Source: Roseiterribacter gracilis
GTDB lineage: Bacteria > Pseudomonadota > Alphaproteobacteria > BOG-932 > Roseiterribacteraceae
Direction: 5' to 3'
Length of the DNA: 64,000 nt
NCBI GenBank assembly: GCA_018332375.1
Contig: BOPV01000001.1
Location: 1,984,001 to 2,048,000 of the forward strand
In this document: one piece after another, positions 63,839-64,000 of the stretch
How positions within the stretch are numbered: position 1 is the first letter of the stretch
Layout: every line of letters starts with the position of its first letter
Translations under genes and position numbers: made by a program
Notes under the pieces: generated by a model
Seen by the model: only the letters and a program-made list of their open reading frames with translations
What the model was told of the DNA's origin: nothing
Databases searched by the model: none

Positions 63839-64000
63839 CGTCAGACGGCTGGATGACCGCGCGCCTGCGTAAAGCAGGATCGGGCGAGGAAAGTCCGGGC
63901 TCCACGGACGAACGGTGCCGGCTAACGGCCGGCGGGGGCGACCCCAGGGACAGTGGCACAGAAAGCAAACCGCCCCGGACTTGATCCGGGGTAAGGGTGA
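63839..64000 (+). ncRNA. rnpB: RNase P RNA, bacterial class A (3' end off the right edge)
   Basis: The catalytic RNA that matures tRNA 5' ends. Class A landmarks appear in order: GAGGAAAGTCCGGGCTCCAC (63889-63908), the P7-P10 region GCCGGCTAACGGCCGGC, CAGGGACAGTGGCACAGAAA, GCAAACCGCC and GGTAAGGGTGA at the window end. The P3-like hairpin CCTGC-GTAAA-GCAGG lies at 63862-63876. The 5' end is placed only approximately, just after the amidase stop. Roughly the first 160 of about 400 bases are visible; the order suggests some internal helices are short. Confidence 0.93.

Overview
The window is GC-rich chromosomal DNA from an alphaproteobacterium. The main evidence is a complete PhyR / NepR / EcfG general stress response locus (55.3-57.0 kb), which is known only from Alphaproteobacteria. 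A PAS_5-type PAS protein and large TonB-dependent receptors starting from the IARPNLTQPNPV plug motif fit the same class. The order and genus cannot be resolved from the sequence. No tRNA, CRISPR array, IS element or prophage was recognised.

Layout. 0-5 kb: a LuxR-type response regulator (cut by the left edge) with its beta-propeller histidine kinase, divergent from a DoxX-like membrane protein and an AraC-type regulator; a 16-bp box is repeated before both of the latter. 5-14.5 kb: two paralogous TonB-dependent receptors, a MocR-like regulator that has lost the PLP lysine, and an unknown protein. 14.7-19.8 kb: a ToxR/CadC-like regulator with a TolB-like propeller, a class A beta-lactamase, an AzgA-like purine permease and an HU-like protein with a basic tail. 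20-25.9 kb: two translationally coupled histidine kinases, an AEC transporter, a PAS protein, an OmpR-type regulator and an Hpt-like protein without its histidine. 26-30.6 kb: a TPR glycosyltransferase, a fatty acid desaturase, a methyltransferase, a histidine phosphatase and an exported SnoaL-like protein. 30.8-33.5 kb: an Lrp/AsnC regulator followed by one polypeptide joining ornithine aminotransferase to an arginine dihydrolase-like domain.

33.5-45.7 kb is a sulfate assimilation island with two divergent arms. The leftward arm is cysI, a Met8-type siroheme synthase, a 2Fe-2S ferredoxin, a 1-Cys peroxiredoxin and a cysteine-free Rrf2 regulator. The rightward arm is cobA, cysH, cysD, cysNC, sbp, cysT, cysW and cysA. 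Together they cover uptake, activation, reduction to sulfite and then sulfide, and siroheme synthesis. No flavoprotein CysJ is present, so the ferredoxin is the probable electron donor.

45.7-51.3 kb: a chemoreceptor, a membrane / 2Fe-2S / adenylate cyclase fusion, a class III alcohol dehydrogenase and an SDR. 51.3-57 kb: the stress response region, with a HisKA_2 kinase, a stand-alone receiver, NepR, PhyR, EcfG and small envelope proteins. Four GGAAC-N16/17-(C/G)GTT promoters lie in front of these genes. 57-64 kb: a 5-oxoprolinase fusion overlapping ecfG, a Tat-type HAD protein, a TerB/DnaJ protein, an EamA transporter, an N-acetylmuramoyl-L-alanine amidase and the start of RNase P RNA, cut by the right edge.

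Other recurring features are TTG start codons behind strong Shine-Dalgarno sequences, 1-4 base start/stop overlaps within operons, and a 65-bp three-hairpin intergenic element present twice (23.1 and 62.2 kb).
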